From Aptenodytes patagonicus (lineage: Eukaryota > Chordata > Aves > Sphenisciformes > Spheniscidae), in contig NC_134949.1 in NCBI RefSeq assembly GCF_965638725.1, forward strand, positions 122,324,294-122,388,293: a stretch of DNA of 64,000 bases, in the 5' to 3' direction. The translations under genes were made by a program, and so were the position numbers. Below the pieces are notes generated by a model, which made no database searches, was not told the DNA's origin, and saw only the letters and a program-made list of their open reading frames with translations. Of the stretch, positions 49,301 to 64,000 are shown piece by piece; position 1 is the first letter of the stretch; every line of letters starts with the position of its first letter.

Positions 49301-49557
49301 CTCTGTAATTTCTAATACATCTGTTCTGTGGATAGATAATCTGAACTGTTTTTTCTGGCTTTTTCCAGTATTTGAAAGACCCTAGCATGCCTGTTTTAGA
49401 GCTGTTGGACAACTATGCCGAGGACGATCCCCCCGATTCCTTATCATCTGTTGTGTTTTGTGGAGAAGGAAGCCAAGCCTGCGGCAGCGGTTTGGATGGT
49501 CGAGCTCATTCACGCAGCATCTCCAGCGACAGCGAAGTAACCGGAGCAGCGCCCTAG
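36751..49557 (+). CDS. IFNGR2: Interferon gamma receptor 2 (complete, 7 exons)
   Basis: Joined exons 36751-36829, 41158-41284, 41756-41931, 43889-44037, 45457-45610, 46730-46884 and 49369-49557 give 1029 nt, 342 codons plus stop (human 337), phases 1,2,1,0,1,0. The product is the accessory chain of the interferon-gamma receptor; it pairs with IFNGR1 at the plasma membrane and brings JAK2. Visible in order: a signal peptide with a Leu-rich core (residues 1-~24), two fibronectin III domains with conserved cysteines (NCTRITQTEC; YCFRI with PECYRTT), one membrane helix, then IKYWSRPPLEIP and EEYLKDPSMPVLELLDNY. The last two match the human JAK2-binding region closely. The distal tail is acidic then serine-rich (SRSISSDSE) and diverges from human. 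Position after IFNAR1 and before inverted TMEM50B agrees with mammalian synteny. Confidence 0.96.
36830..41157 (+). other. IFNGR2 intron 1
   Basis: This 4.3-kb intron starts in the CpG island. It holds one CR1 fragment (39815-39975), a 9-bp-arm hairpin at 38033-38059 and T-rich runs near 38906-38930. A 234-codon open frame at 40016-40720 shows no family features and I do not call it a gene. Confidence 0.6.
39815..39975 (+). mobile_element. Old CR1 3' fragment in IFNGR2 intron 1
   Basis: The pattern CCTTGGAGGTTCTGGGACC, AAAGCCCTGAGCTGCCTGGT, TTGGACTGGAGACCTCCCGA and GGCCCTTCCCGCCTGA follows the 3' end of CR1 elements with many substitutions. It is clearly older than the copies at 25 and 31 kb. 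Confidence 0.7.
41158..41284 (+). CDS. IFNGR2: IFNGR2 exon 2: N-terminal half of fibronectin domain 1
   Basis: Acceptor ACTTTAG ends at 41157 and the donor is AAAAC|GTAAGT. It encodes PAPKDVMIYSYNFRSLLRWS and VLYTVHFKT, the edge strands of the first class II receptor domain; phase is 1 in and 2 out. Confidence 0.93.
41756..41931 (+). CDS. IFNGR2: IFNGR2 exon 3: C-terminal half of fibronectin domain 1
   Basis: Acceptor GCATTGCAG ends at 41755 and the donor is AAACA|GTAAGT. It encodes MNCTRITQTECGFPW and VVLRVRAELGQVTSDW, matching the human NCTQIT-TEC and LRLRAELG segments; phase is 2 in and 1 out. Confidence 0.94.
41932..43888 (+). other. IFNGR2 intron 3, nothing but simple repeats
   Basis: It contains a G13 run at 43551-43563. 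No exon or mobile element was recognised. The shorter intron 2 (41285-41755) is also featureless. Confidence 0.6.
43889..44037 (+). CDS. IFNGR2: IFNGR2 exon 4: N-terminal half of fibronectin domain 2
   Basis: Acceptor TATTTTCAG ends at 43888 and the donor is AAAAAA|GTAAGA. It encodes TTIGPPKVNSVTVSSDS, LLISVTPPFGSEAG and YHVSYWENATC; the GPP opening and YWE strand match human. Phase is 1 in and 0 out. Confidence 0.93.
44038..45456 (+). other. IFNGR2 intron 4, nothing recognised
   Basis: Only A-rich runs near 44642-44660 were noted. Open frames around 44805-45129 have no family features. Confidence 0.6.
45457..45610 (+). CDS. IFNGR2: IFNGR2 exon 5: C-terminal half of fibronectin domain 2
   Basis: Acceptor TTTAAACAG ends at 45456 and the donor is AGTG|GTATAA. 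It encodes FKIRNLKELTLYCFRIHIEL and VPECYRTTIS with the terminal cysteine pair. The sequence is more divergent from human than other exons, and the donor is somewhat weak. Phase is 0 in and 1 out. Confidence 0.9.
45611..46729 (+). other. IFNGR2 intron 5, nothing recognised
   Basis: Overlapping minus-strand open frames (up to 142 codons at 45898-46326) lie in a moderately GC-rich patch. No family was recognised. Confidence 0.55.
46730..46884 (+). CDS. IFNGR2: IFNGR2 exon 6: transmembrane helix and box-1-like region
   Basis: Acceptor CTTTTCCAG ends at 46729 and the donor is GAAGAG|GTATGT. It encodes a hydrophobic helix (IILIFVLVLLFVNLGAVGLF) then IKYWSRPPLEIPSHFEE, the start of the JAK2-binding segment. 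Phase is 1 in and 0 out. Confidence 0.95.
46885..49368 (+). other. IFNGR2 intron 6
   Basis: Exon 6 stays open for 41 codons into this intron, to a TGA at 47005-47007. Long T runs lie at 48553-48568 and 48598-48615. No mobile element was recognised. Confidence 0.55.
49369..49557 (+). CDS. IFNGR2: IFNGR2 exon 7: cytoplasmic tail and stop
   Basis: Acceptor TTTTTCCAG ends at 49368 and stop TAG is at 49555-49557. It opens with YLKDPSMPVLELLDNYAEDD, very close to human, and ends in a divergent serine-rich stretch. Confidence 0.96.
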   Translation, partial: YLKDPSMPVLELLDNYAEDDPPDSLSSVVFCGEGSQACGSGLDGRAHSRSISSDSEVTGAAP

Positions 49558-52500
49558 TGAGAATGCCTGTGCCAAGCCTTTGCAGAGGCTCCTGCCCATG
49601 AGCAGCGCTGTGTGGCTACTGGCAGGACAGACGATGAGCTCTGGACAAAATGAGGCCACTGACAAATCCCCAGCGAGATGTTGCTTCCCGAGAACAGCGC
49701 GGACCCTGAGCCTGTGTTTAAATGGTTTCTGCTGTGCGACAACAGCAACTGTGTTCTGCCAAAGAGACTTAAAAGGTGGAACGTGAAAGGGAAACGAACA
49801 CTAAAGACAGACAGATGGTTATAAAATGGTTATATTAACATCATCATATCTCCCACCTCAAATTGAAATAAAGCTTTGAGAAATAATGGCACTTTATGGT
49901 AGGATGTAGTACAACCTGGCATTTCTGTTTTGTTGCCTTATTTGTGAAGCACGCAACGTGTATTATATCCACCCTGGTATGCTTTTCTGAGTCATTGCAG
50001 TCTCCTGTGGCAGCTTCTTCCCTCCAGATAAAAATGGCAATCTAAAAAGAAATTTTATAGTACTTTACTCTCCTCAGGATGAACCTGTGCAAAGAACTGC
50101 TCCAAGAAAGGCTTCCTAATATATGCCTCCTAACACATTCATGAGAAGCATTAATCTTCTGCTCCTGCGGTGAGATAATTGTTCTTCACAGCAAAACAAA
50201 CTTAAAATAATTTTGCTCAGAATTTATATAACATGTATCAGTAATTATCAGACACTAAAATCTCTTGTTGATTGTCACGTTAGTCCTGCAAATGAAAAGT
50301 TGACTGAGGGTTGTGTTTTGAGTCCCTTGAAGCAGAAGACTACAAGTTAAGCCTCACATCGCAATCCTGGTGTCTAATAAAGCACAAACAACAAATGAAC
50401 CACTTCTGTACTAAAAAGATTGTTTTTATTTGTTTGACTTTTGTCCTGGGTTTGATACAAGTTGTTAAAAAAAAAACAAACTTGTTTATTTGCAAATGAC
50501 TTGTTCAACTTACTTAGGTCTGTTAATGAACTTGGTCACTGTCAGGCTGTGGGTTATCTGAGGTAATGCTGTTCCACCCCTGCCAGGAATACACAAGACT
50601 AGCGTGAAAAAATCAGTAACGTTTTTTCCAAGAGCTTCACGAAGTTGTTTCCTCATAGAACTAATCTAATTGCTTGTGATTAGGCAACATGCCAAGACAA
50701 CATAGTTATCTGAAGACTTAGTCATACTTCAAGTCTGGTAAGAATTTTCAAGTCAGCCACAAGCTGTGTAGTACCTGCTTTTAAGTTCATCCATGTTCTT
50801 TTTATATACTGTGCTGTAAACAAATGAAGGACCACAGGCTCGCGAAAGGAACAACCTAAATGCGTAATAGAGGGCATACATACATGAATAAGGAGGCAGT
50901 TAAAACAGCTCCTGTGAATATTTTGCAATACAGCATACAACTTCCTGAATAAGCCCTACGCTTCTGTTAGAGAGAGTTGTTACTAAGTATTTTTACAGTT
51001 ACACAAACAGGCCAAAGTTAAAAACCTTTCCTTGGGAAGAACTCAAAGGGTTATCATCTTCACAACTGGCAACTGTAGCAGGCCAAGGCATTACCTAAAA
51101 TGAGCCATCCCTATCCACCTTGGCCCGTGCGGGAACTAGCTGTGGTGTAAAAGTGGGCCTCGGGACATTCTGAATGAGGCCTGCATGGTTCTTACACTAT
51201 GCCTGTTTTCAGCTTAGGGTACTGGAAAAGTTACATGGTCAAAGCTGTCTCTTTTCTCCTCTTAGCAGCCGTATAGACAGCATGACCCTTCCCGTTCTGT
51301 AAAACCAGAAGGGATGGTCAAGAAATACTTGCAAGAAAGCAAACTTCTGGTAGGAAACACAGGTAACCTCAGAAAGAAGCTCTTGCCCTGCTCTTAAGCG
51401 GGAACATGCATAAAAGCAGGCTGCAAGGGCTCTTCCAGAGTCAAGCAGGTAGCTTCTGCTGTTCAAGTGTCAGGTGCAAGATACTGTAAGTGGGATTAGT
51501 TACAGGCTACACTTGTTTCTCTCTTAGTAAAAGAGCCAACAAACATTCTCAAGCTCCTAAGCAAGAAACTGACAGACCTGAAAACAAAAACCTTGGTTTT
51601 ACTTACTAGCTGGAGTAAGACTTGCTTAAAGGTCAGTACTGCTTGAGCGATTACGTAAGTAAGTGGAGTACTACTGTACAATTACCTTGTGAAGTTCACT
51701 ATTTTGAGAACATAAGATCAAGTTTATTGCAGTTTTCTGAAATTACAACCAGACAGACAACTTACGTACAAAGCTATGATTAACACCAGTGAATATATCG
51801 TAACTCACTGCAGGACGGTGAAATCAGGATGAAGTTAGTCTAGCCAGTAGCACAATTTCAGCTGCAGTATTTGCTTCATATTCTGTCCACTGGAGAGATT
51901 CCCACAAGGGAGCAATTAGATGACTAACAGTACACAGTAACCATGCACAGAAGTTACGTTCTGCAGTTTACTACCATTTGGTCAGCAATCTTGATACATG
52001 GAAAGTTACAAAAGCTTTTAGACACAAGGTAGATTCAAGTGCTTTAAAAACCACATAGGACTCGTAAGATACGGAAGTCACCAACAGCAAGATGAGTGTA
52101 CAAGATCAGTCCAAAGCTATAAAACATCATTGTTCTCCCTTTCTGTGTACTCCAGCTAGAAGAAACTGGATTTCAATAATGGAAGCTTTCCCATAAAGTG
52201 CCCATGAAATTTAGGAGGTAAATACATTTTAACTGGGGCAAATGGCAGTCCTAAAACTGGCAATTACTTCAAAGTAAGATTGTGAGCAATAAATACATCT
52301 ACTATATCCCCGCTTGAAATGCTTGCCTTTTAAATAGAAAAGGTGATAGGCAGCAGGATAACTGTTCATTTATCAGCAAAAAGCTTCCCCCGAAGAAAAT
52401 TATGCTAGCATAATTTTAAAGATGCTAGTCTGACTCTCATTTATTCTTTATATTCCTTAAGTACGACTGGCATCAGTTTGTAGGGGGGTTTTATTCCAAT

Positions 52501-53239
52501 ATCAGTAAATACATTAAATATTAATTGGTATCTACTACACCGAACAGCATGAAATTAATTCTAAGGACTGTGGTGCTACCAGATGTCTTTTGTGCTATAG
52601 CAATCAGAAGTCAAGACCAGTTTGATTTGCCATGCAGAACCTGCTTAATATAGGGCCTTGTTTAAAAATTCATAACCTTTTACAAAAAAATAGGTACTTT
52701 ATATTTTTCTGAACAGTTATATAAAAGTCTTAAAATCAGCTCTTATCTCAGCAAACGATAGAATTTACCCTCGTTAAATACAGGCGTAGCTGGGTCACCC
52801 CCATGCGCTGACTACTCCTGCAGGTTACACAGGCAGCCCTTGCAAAATCGGCTCTAGCTCACCTATGCATAAAAGTAACAACCCCTTTTACAGGGTACGG
52901 GCTTTATCCTGCTCGTTCACTAGTAGTTCCACTGAAGTCTCTGACACAGGTGAAGGTTTGGAAGATCAAGTCTTAGGAGCTGATGGAAACCCACGTATTT
53001 GAAGAAATAAGCCTGCAGATTTCAGAAAGCAAGCCTGACATTCCCTTTGTAAGATATATACAGTCATATGTACATATTCACAAATCTGTCCTGTGAAAAG
53101 AGGGAGCTTATTACAGAAACTGTAATTCGTCTCGGTTCATACAATTTAGAAAGCAAAACAAGAACAAATGAATGTAAATATATCTACATACATAGTACGA
53201 CATAGCAACTATGGAATAGACAATGCTATACGTGATCTC
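49558..53239. other. 3' UTRs of the convergent genes IFNGR2 and TMEM50B
   Basis: After the IFNGR2 UTR, minus-strand poly(A) hexamers (TTTATT on +) at 50425-50430 and 50485-50490 are the most distal candidates for TMEM50B. The TMEM50B 3' UTR could therefore reach about 2.8 kb and end some 550 bp from the IFNGR2 poly(A) signal. Other hexamers lie nearer its stop. I see no separate gene. Confidence 0.45.
49867..49872 (+). terminator. IFNGR2: IFNGR2 poly(A) signal candidate
   Basis: AATAAA lies 310 bp after the stop codon, in a suitable position for a short 3' UTR. Confidence 0.65.
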
Positions 53240-58999
<5,760 letters not shown>

Positions 59000-59040
59000 T
59001 TATACATGAATTCTTCCATTAACAACTGTATCCTAAATAC

Positions 59041-60339
59041 CTGAAACACAGCCAAAGATGCATTTAATACAAAACAGTAAAGTCTTGAGATGTTTGACAA
59101 CTGTCACAAGCAAACTTTACAATGTGTTTTGTTTTGGTTGGTTTGGGGTTTTTTTGTGTTGTTTTTTTGTTTGGTTGGGGTTTTTTTTAACCAATATTTT
59201 AACCAATAACCATAATTATTAAATCCAATACTCCATGGATTCTACATTGAGCTATATCCAAAAAAAGAATCTACCTTACAAACAGAATTACAAAATAAAA
59301 TCATCACACGACCCAAAAACTTATGCATTACATAAAAATTATCGTATCTGAAACAGGAAAGAAATTAAATAGAATGTACTGTTTGTTCAAATGTACGAAA
59401 CACAAAAATAAAAGCAAGCAAAAAAGCAGGAGCGAAAAAGCAAATACTTCAATCTAAGTTTCATCTTCAAAACATAATCCTCTCTCTGGCATTAGCAGTT
59501 AAAAAAAGTAAGATACATACAACAGGGCTCTATACACAGACCAGAACTTGGTGTTACAAAGTGACTACTGAAAAAACACAGTTCTCCAACAATTTGGTGA
59601 GACGGCAGCTGTAAAAGATTCTGCACTACACTACTTCTACTCTCACACTGTAAGACTATTAGCATATATAGTTGGAGTGTCAGAAGTTAAGATATTTAGT
59701 TCTTCTATTGAACAGTGACTCACAGCCACTCTTAATGCCATTCTATTTTGTTTTACTATTGTCAACTTCTGTATTTTCCCAATCTGCCATAAGTAATTTC
59801 CAGATACTTGTTAAAGGCTAACAACGGACAAACACCCCTTACGATTATATTACAGGAAAGACTCATGTAGAACATTTTTCTGGTTAATAACGGTAATTAA
59901 AACCCTACACTAAGAAGTAAAATAAAAATAAACAAATAAACACGAGTTTGCCTACACTACACACACAGGCCACCTCCTATGAATAAGATAAAAAAATTTG
60001 TCCTCCTGAATCTAGTTCCAGAAGTCCATAGTTATGATGCTACCTTAAAGCATTAAAATCATCACTCAATTCCAAAATTATTTTACTTTTGTATATCTGG
60101 GCTCTACCATATAGTTATTTTCCTAGATTACACTTTTACCTAGCAATTTTCAGATCCCTATTCTTTCTACAACTTTCATACGAAATTGCCATTACAGATT
60201 TGCGACTGCTCCTACAGCCCTTCCTTCTCTTCCACTCTTAAAATGGCTCCATCTGTACTTTATTTGTTCCTCTTCAAACCCTGAATGTGCCTCTTCCTCA
60301 TCCTGCAGTAATCCCTCCCTTGCCTTCCCAGCTCCTTGC
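59041..60339 (-). other. TMEM50B 5' intron, AT-rich
   Basis: This is AT-rich sequence with a G/T-rich low-complexity stretch at 59127-59188 (TTTGGTTGG-type). No exon was recognised. Confidence 0.5.
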
Positions 60340-60490
60340 CCACCCACACCGGAACGCAGCTCGCGGTTCCCATTGCTGTTGCCACTACAGACTACACGGC
60401 TCTCGCCCTGCGATGCGGCTGGCCAGTAAATAGACAAACATGCTGCGCTATTTCTTCTCCCCACTGAACACAATGGCGGTTATGTCAAAT
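60340..60490. promoter_or_regulatory. Small CpG cluster with YY1-like site; possible TMEM50B promoter or first exon
   Basis: About ten CpGs fall within roughly 130 bp in otherwise AT-rich DNA, 1.3-1.4 kb upstream of the inferred acceptor of the first coding exon. ACAATGGCGG at 60469-60478 (+) resembles a YY1 site. Birds have compact introns, so a non-coding first exon here is plausible, but no donor site is convincing and the true promoter may lie outside the window. Confidence 0.3.
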
Positions 60491-60754
60491 CTGCCAAAGT
60501 CATTATCTTGCCTGTAAATACACTTTCAGTCATTTTCAGAATGACCGAAGCTGTATTTCTTCAAAGCTGTATTCTCCTTTGGAATTTTTTTCCCATAATG
60601 GACTATTTAAATAGTATTAACGCACCTAACTAAAATCACCTCCTTCAAACATAATGTAAAGATCTACTGCAATTCACAAAGCAGGTCAAGAAAAGCCACT
60701 GGAAAAAATTATTTCAGATATGTCAACAACATCAGAAATTATTTTTTACCCTCT

Positions 60755-61577
60755 ACTTGGATGCCATCCAGAGGTACCTCGGCAGGCTGGAGAAATGGGC
60801 TGAACAGGAACCTCATGAAGTTCAACAAGGGGCAGTGCCCAGTCTTGCACCTGGGGAGGAACAGCCCCATGCGCCAGCATGTGCTGGGGGCCGCCCAGCT
60901 GGAAAGCAGCTTGGCAGAAAAGGGCCTGGGGGTCCTGGTGGACAACAGGTTGAACATGAGCCAGCAATGTGCCCTTGCCACAGAGAAAGCTACCAGTATC
61001 CTGGGCTGCATTAGGCAAAGTATTGCCAACAGGTCAAGGGAGGTGATCCTTCCCCTCTGCTCAGCGCTGGTGAGGCCACACCTGGAACACTGTGTCCAGT
61101 TCTGGGCTCCCCAGTACAAGAGAGGCATGGACACACTGCAGAGAGCCCAGCGAAGGGCCACGAAGATGATGAAGGGACTGGAGCACCTCTCCTGTGAGGA
61201 AAAGCTGGGACTGTTCAGCCTGGAGAAGAGAAGGCTCGGGGGGATCTCATCAGTGTATATAAATACCCGAAGGGAGGGTGCAAAGAGGACGGAGCCAGGC
61301 TCTTTCCAGTGGTGCCCAGTGGCAGGACCAGAGGCAATGGGCACAAACTGAAACACAGGAGGTTCCCTCTGAACGTCAGGAAACACTTTTTCACTGTGAG
61401 GGTGGCCGAGCACTGGCACGGGTTGCCCAGAGAGGCTGTGGAGTCTCCATCCCTGGAGATACTCAAAAGCCGTCTGGACACGGTCCCGGGCAACCGGCTC
61501 TGGGTGGCCCGGCTTGAGCAGGGGAGGTGGACCAGATGCCCTCCAGAAGTGCCTTCCAACCCCAGCCATTCTGCGAG
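60755..61577 (+). mobile_element. CR1 LINE 3' fragment (copy G)
   Basis: It runs from GGATGCCATCCAGAGGTACC to CAACCCCAGCCATTCTG. It encodes CR1 RT C-terminal sequence ([53 protein letters not shown]) in a frame that is intact over 196 codons (60761-61351) and then shifted. It is nearly identical to copy C over its 3' ~520 bp and extends further 5'. Confidence 0.92.
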
Positions 61578-63072
61578 TCTGTGTTACTTAAGAAATAGCC
61601 TGTTAAATTCTTGGATGACTTCATGAAAGAAATCTTCTTACTCCTACAAAAATGCTCTAGTTCAAAAGGCTGAACTGAAGTGAAAAAAATCCACTCTCTT
61701 CTATGATTTAAAAGGATTATATAGTTTGTTTTGCCAGCTAATATAATTAAGCCAACTTCCAATCCCAAAACTGACTAGCATCTATCCTAGTAAAACCCTT
61801 TCAACTTTGCAAAGTCAGTAATGATAAATGGTATGGATACCATACATTGCACAAAACCCTCTTAATTATTGTTTTTTAAACATTAGGTGACAAACCAGAA
61901 GCATCGTGCTCACTTCAAAAATCTGAGACAAAATCTCTCTTAATACTTAATTGTATTGGATATCAAATGGAATTTTCACAACTGCATTGGTGACAAACGA
62001 GCGAAGCTAGGGAGACTAGAAAAAGTTGATTTTTTTTTTTTTTTTTTAATACCTTCTAAGATACAGAGCAACCTACTGCCAAAGCACATTATTTTATCAG
62101 AAATTGTATTTTTGGTGCTTAATACTGGCTCACAAACCTGCATTTTGCTTTAACCTCATCTCTGTGCTCAGGAGAGAAGCACCCTATATAATGTGAATAG
62201 GGGAGATAAACACTACCTGCTGGCAGTCTTTCTACAGCAAAGACTAGTAACTGACAACACAATTCTCCTGTTTCACTGGAATAAGATGACAAACACGGAG
62301 AAACAAGGTGCAGAGAATTTGCAACAGAACACAGACAAGAAGTCTAGAATTATTTCTACAAGTGTCTAATGCCAGAAACTAGCTTTGATTTCACAAAGAA
62401 AGCTTAGTGCTAGAGCAGGCATGCAAGGATACGATCGGCAGTAAAAGGAAACAGAGGTACTAATGAGGCTGCCCTTTTTCTAACATGATCTAAACATTAA
62501 CTGATGCCATTCAGAATTCTGCAAAGGAGTCTTTCATAGAGGTATTTCAAGAAAGCCCCACTTAACGTAAAAATAATTAAACATTTCTCTCCTCACTGAC
62601 ATAGCTCCATATGTGTACAGACTTCACAGATACATGACTAAAAAGCAGTGATGCACCATTTCTTCCAGCATTACTGAATGCGCCTACGTTCTGTGACCAA
62701 CGTGTGGATATTCCTCTCTTTTGTGAGAGGACAATGCCATCTCTGATCAAATGCACGCCCGATTGAGGGCACCCACGTGTAGAGGGCATGACAAATAAGG
62801 CCTGTGGGGTTTCCATAAAAAAGGACGGCAGGAAGCAGACTGCAGGATGCCAGAACAATTCATCCAGCCTGAAGTCCAACCAAGTACTTTCCCGCACTCT
62901 CATTTAAAAGGTAAGCATAGTGCCGATCAGACTTACTGGAAGGACAGACAGTACAGAGCCAACCCAAATGCAACAGGTTGGCCACACTCTCACAAGTTGT
63001 TAAATAAACACCTAGCTTTATTATGCAATACTGGGTTTAATATGCTAGAGGGAAGGAATACACTGATACTCT
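61578..63072. other. TMEM50B upstream region between two CR1 copies
   Basis: AT-rich, with a T17-type run near 62030-62047. A 108-codon minus-strand open frame at 62577-62903 has no recognised family. Confidence 0.5.
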
Positions 63073-63900
63073 AGAGGGAGGGGACGCCATCCAGAGGGAC
63101 CTTGACAAGCTTGAGGAGTGGGCCCATGCAAACTTCATGAAGTTCAACAAGGCCAAGTACAAGGTCCTGCCCCTGGGTTGGGACAATCCTCAGTATCAAT
63201 ACAGACTTGGGGACAAATGGAATGAGAGCAGCCCCGTGGAAAAAAAAAGACGCGAGCTGGCAACGTGTACTTGCAGTCCAGAAAGCCAATTGCATCCTGG
63301 GCTGCATAACAAGCAGGTCGAGAGAGATGATTCTGCTGCTCTGCTCCGCTCTCGTTGAGACTCCAGCTGGAGTACTGTGTCCAGCTCTGGGGTCCCCAGC
63401 ACAAGACAGACATGGACCTGTTAGAGTGGGTCCAGAGGAGGGCCACAAAGATGGGGGCCTCCCATTTGGGAAGGCTGGAACTCCTCTCCTATGAAGAAAG
63501 GCTGAGAGAGGTGGGGTTGTTCAGCCTGGAGAAGACAAGGCTCCGGGGAGACCTTATTGCAGCCCTTCAGTACATAAAAGAGGCTTGTAAGAAAGATGGA
63601 GAGAGACTTTTTACCAGGACCCGTAGCGACAGAACAAGGGGTAACGGTTTTAAACTGAAAGAGAGAAGGTTTAGATTGGACATAAGGAAGAAATTCTTTA
63701 CGATGAGGGTGGTGAGACACTGGCACAGGTTGCCCAGAGAAGATGTGGGTGCCCCATCATTGGAAGTGTTCAAGGTCAGGTTGGACAGGGCTTTGAGCAA
63801 CCTGATCCAGTGGAATATGTCCCTGCCCATGGCTGCGGTGGTTGGACTGGATGATCTTTGAAGGTCCCTTCCAACCCAAACCATTCGGTGATTCTATGAT
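63073..63900 (+). mobile_element. CR1 LINE 3' fragment (copy H)
   Basis: It runs from GACGCCATCCAGAGGGACC to CCATTCGGTGATTCTATGAT. The frame at 63355-63861 encodes [39 protein letters not shown] and [15 protein letters not shown]. Its closest relative in the window is copy B in the IFNAR1 intron. The 5' half is decayed by small indels. Confidence 0.92.
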
Positions 63901-64000
63901 AATGTTCCATATGTATGTAGTTCTCAACACCCCTAGCAAAAAAGGAAGAAAATAATAATCTATATTTCAACTGTGAAAGACCAGTGACATTGTGAAGCTG

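Noticed and set aside
62577-62903. 108-codon minus-strand frame upstream of TMEM50B
   Set aside because: No recognised family and no supporting promoter, splice or poly(A) context.

Overview
This is a eukaryotic window, and the sequence points to a bird. It has intron-rich genes with GT/AG splice sites, many truncated CR1-type LINEs (3' ends of the ATTCTATGATTCTAT type) and two solo endogenous-retrovirus LTRs of the sort abundant in avian genomes. I cannot name the species. There are no operons, CRISPR arrays or prokaryotic features.

Three protein-coding genes are supported by exon-by-exon reading. (1) The 3' two thirds of IFNAR1, the type I interferon receptor subunit 1, lies on the + strand in seven exons between 528 and 11688; its 5' exons are outside the window. 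(2) A complete IFNGR2, the interferon-gamma receptor accessory chain, lies on the + strand in seven exons between 36751 and 49557, gives 342 codons, and starts inside a CpG island. (3) The complete coding part of TMEM50B, a small four-helix membrane protein, lies on the - strand in six exons between 58963 and 53240 and gives 158 codons. Order and orientation (IFNAR1 >, IFNGR2 >, < TMEM50B) match the mammalian class II cytokine receptor cluster as I know it. All exon frames join without a frameshift or stop.

Layout: 1-11.7 kb IFNAR1 exons, with CR1 insertions in two introns; 11.7-13.1 kb probable IFNAR1 3' UTR; 13.2-36.3 kb intergenic DNA with two oppositely oriented solo LTRs, a degenerate ~130-bp tandem-repeat block, a 0.5-kb CR1 and two nearly identical ~2-kb CR1 copies forming a large inverted repeat (25.1-27.3 and 31.3-33.3 kb); 36.3-49.9 kb IFNGR2; 50-64 kb TMEM50B, transcribed toward IFNGR2, with more CR1 in its 5' region.

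Together the two receptor genes supply signalling chains for type I and type II interferon. IFNAR1 keeps a membrane-proximal tyrosine-based endocytic motif and a DSG phosphodegron. IFNGR2 keeps the box-1-like JAK2-binding segment. Their introns follow the same phase series (1-2-1-0-1-0), a visible trace of common ancestry. TMEM50B is a syntenic neighbour with no known direct role in interferon signalling. I found no convincing new biological system. The most interesting material is the nested and inverted transposable-element architecture inside an interferon-receptor locus.
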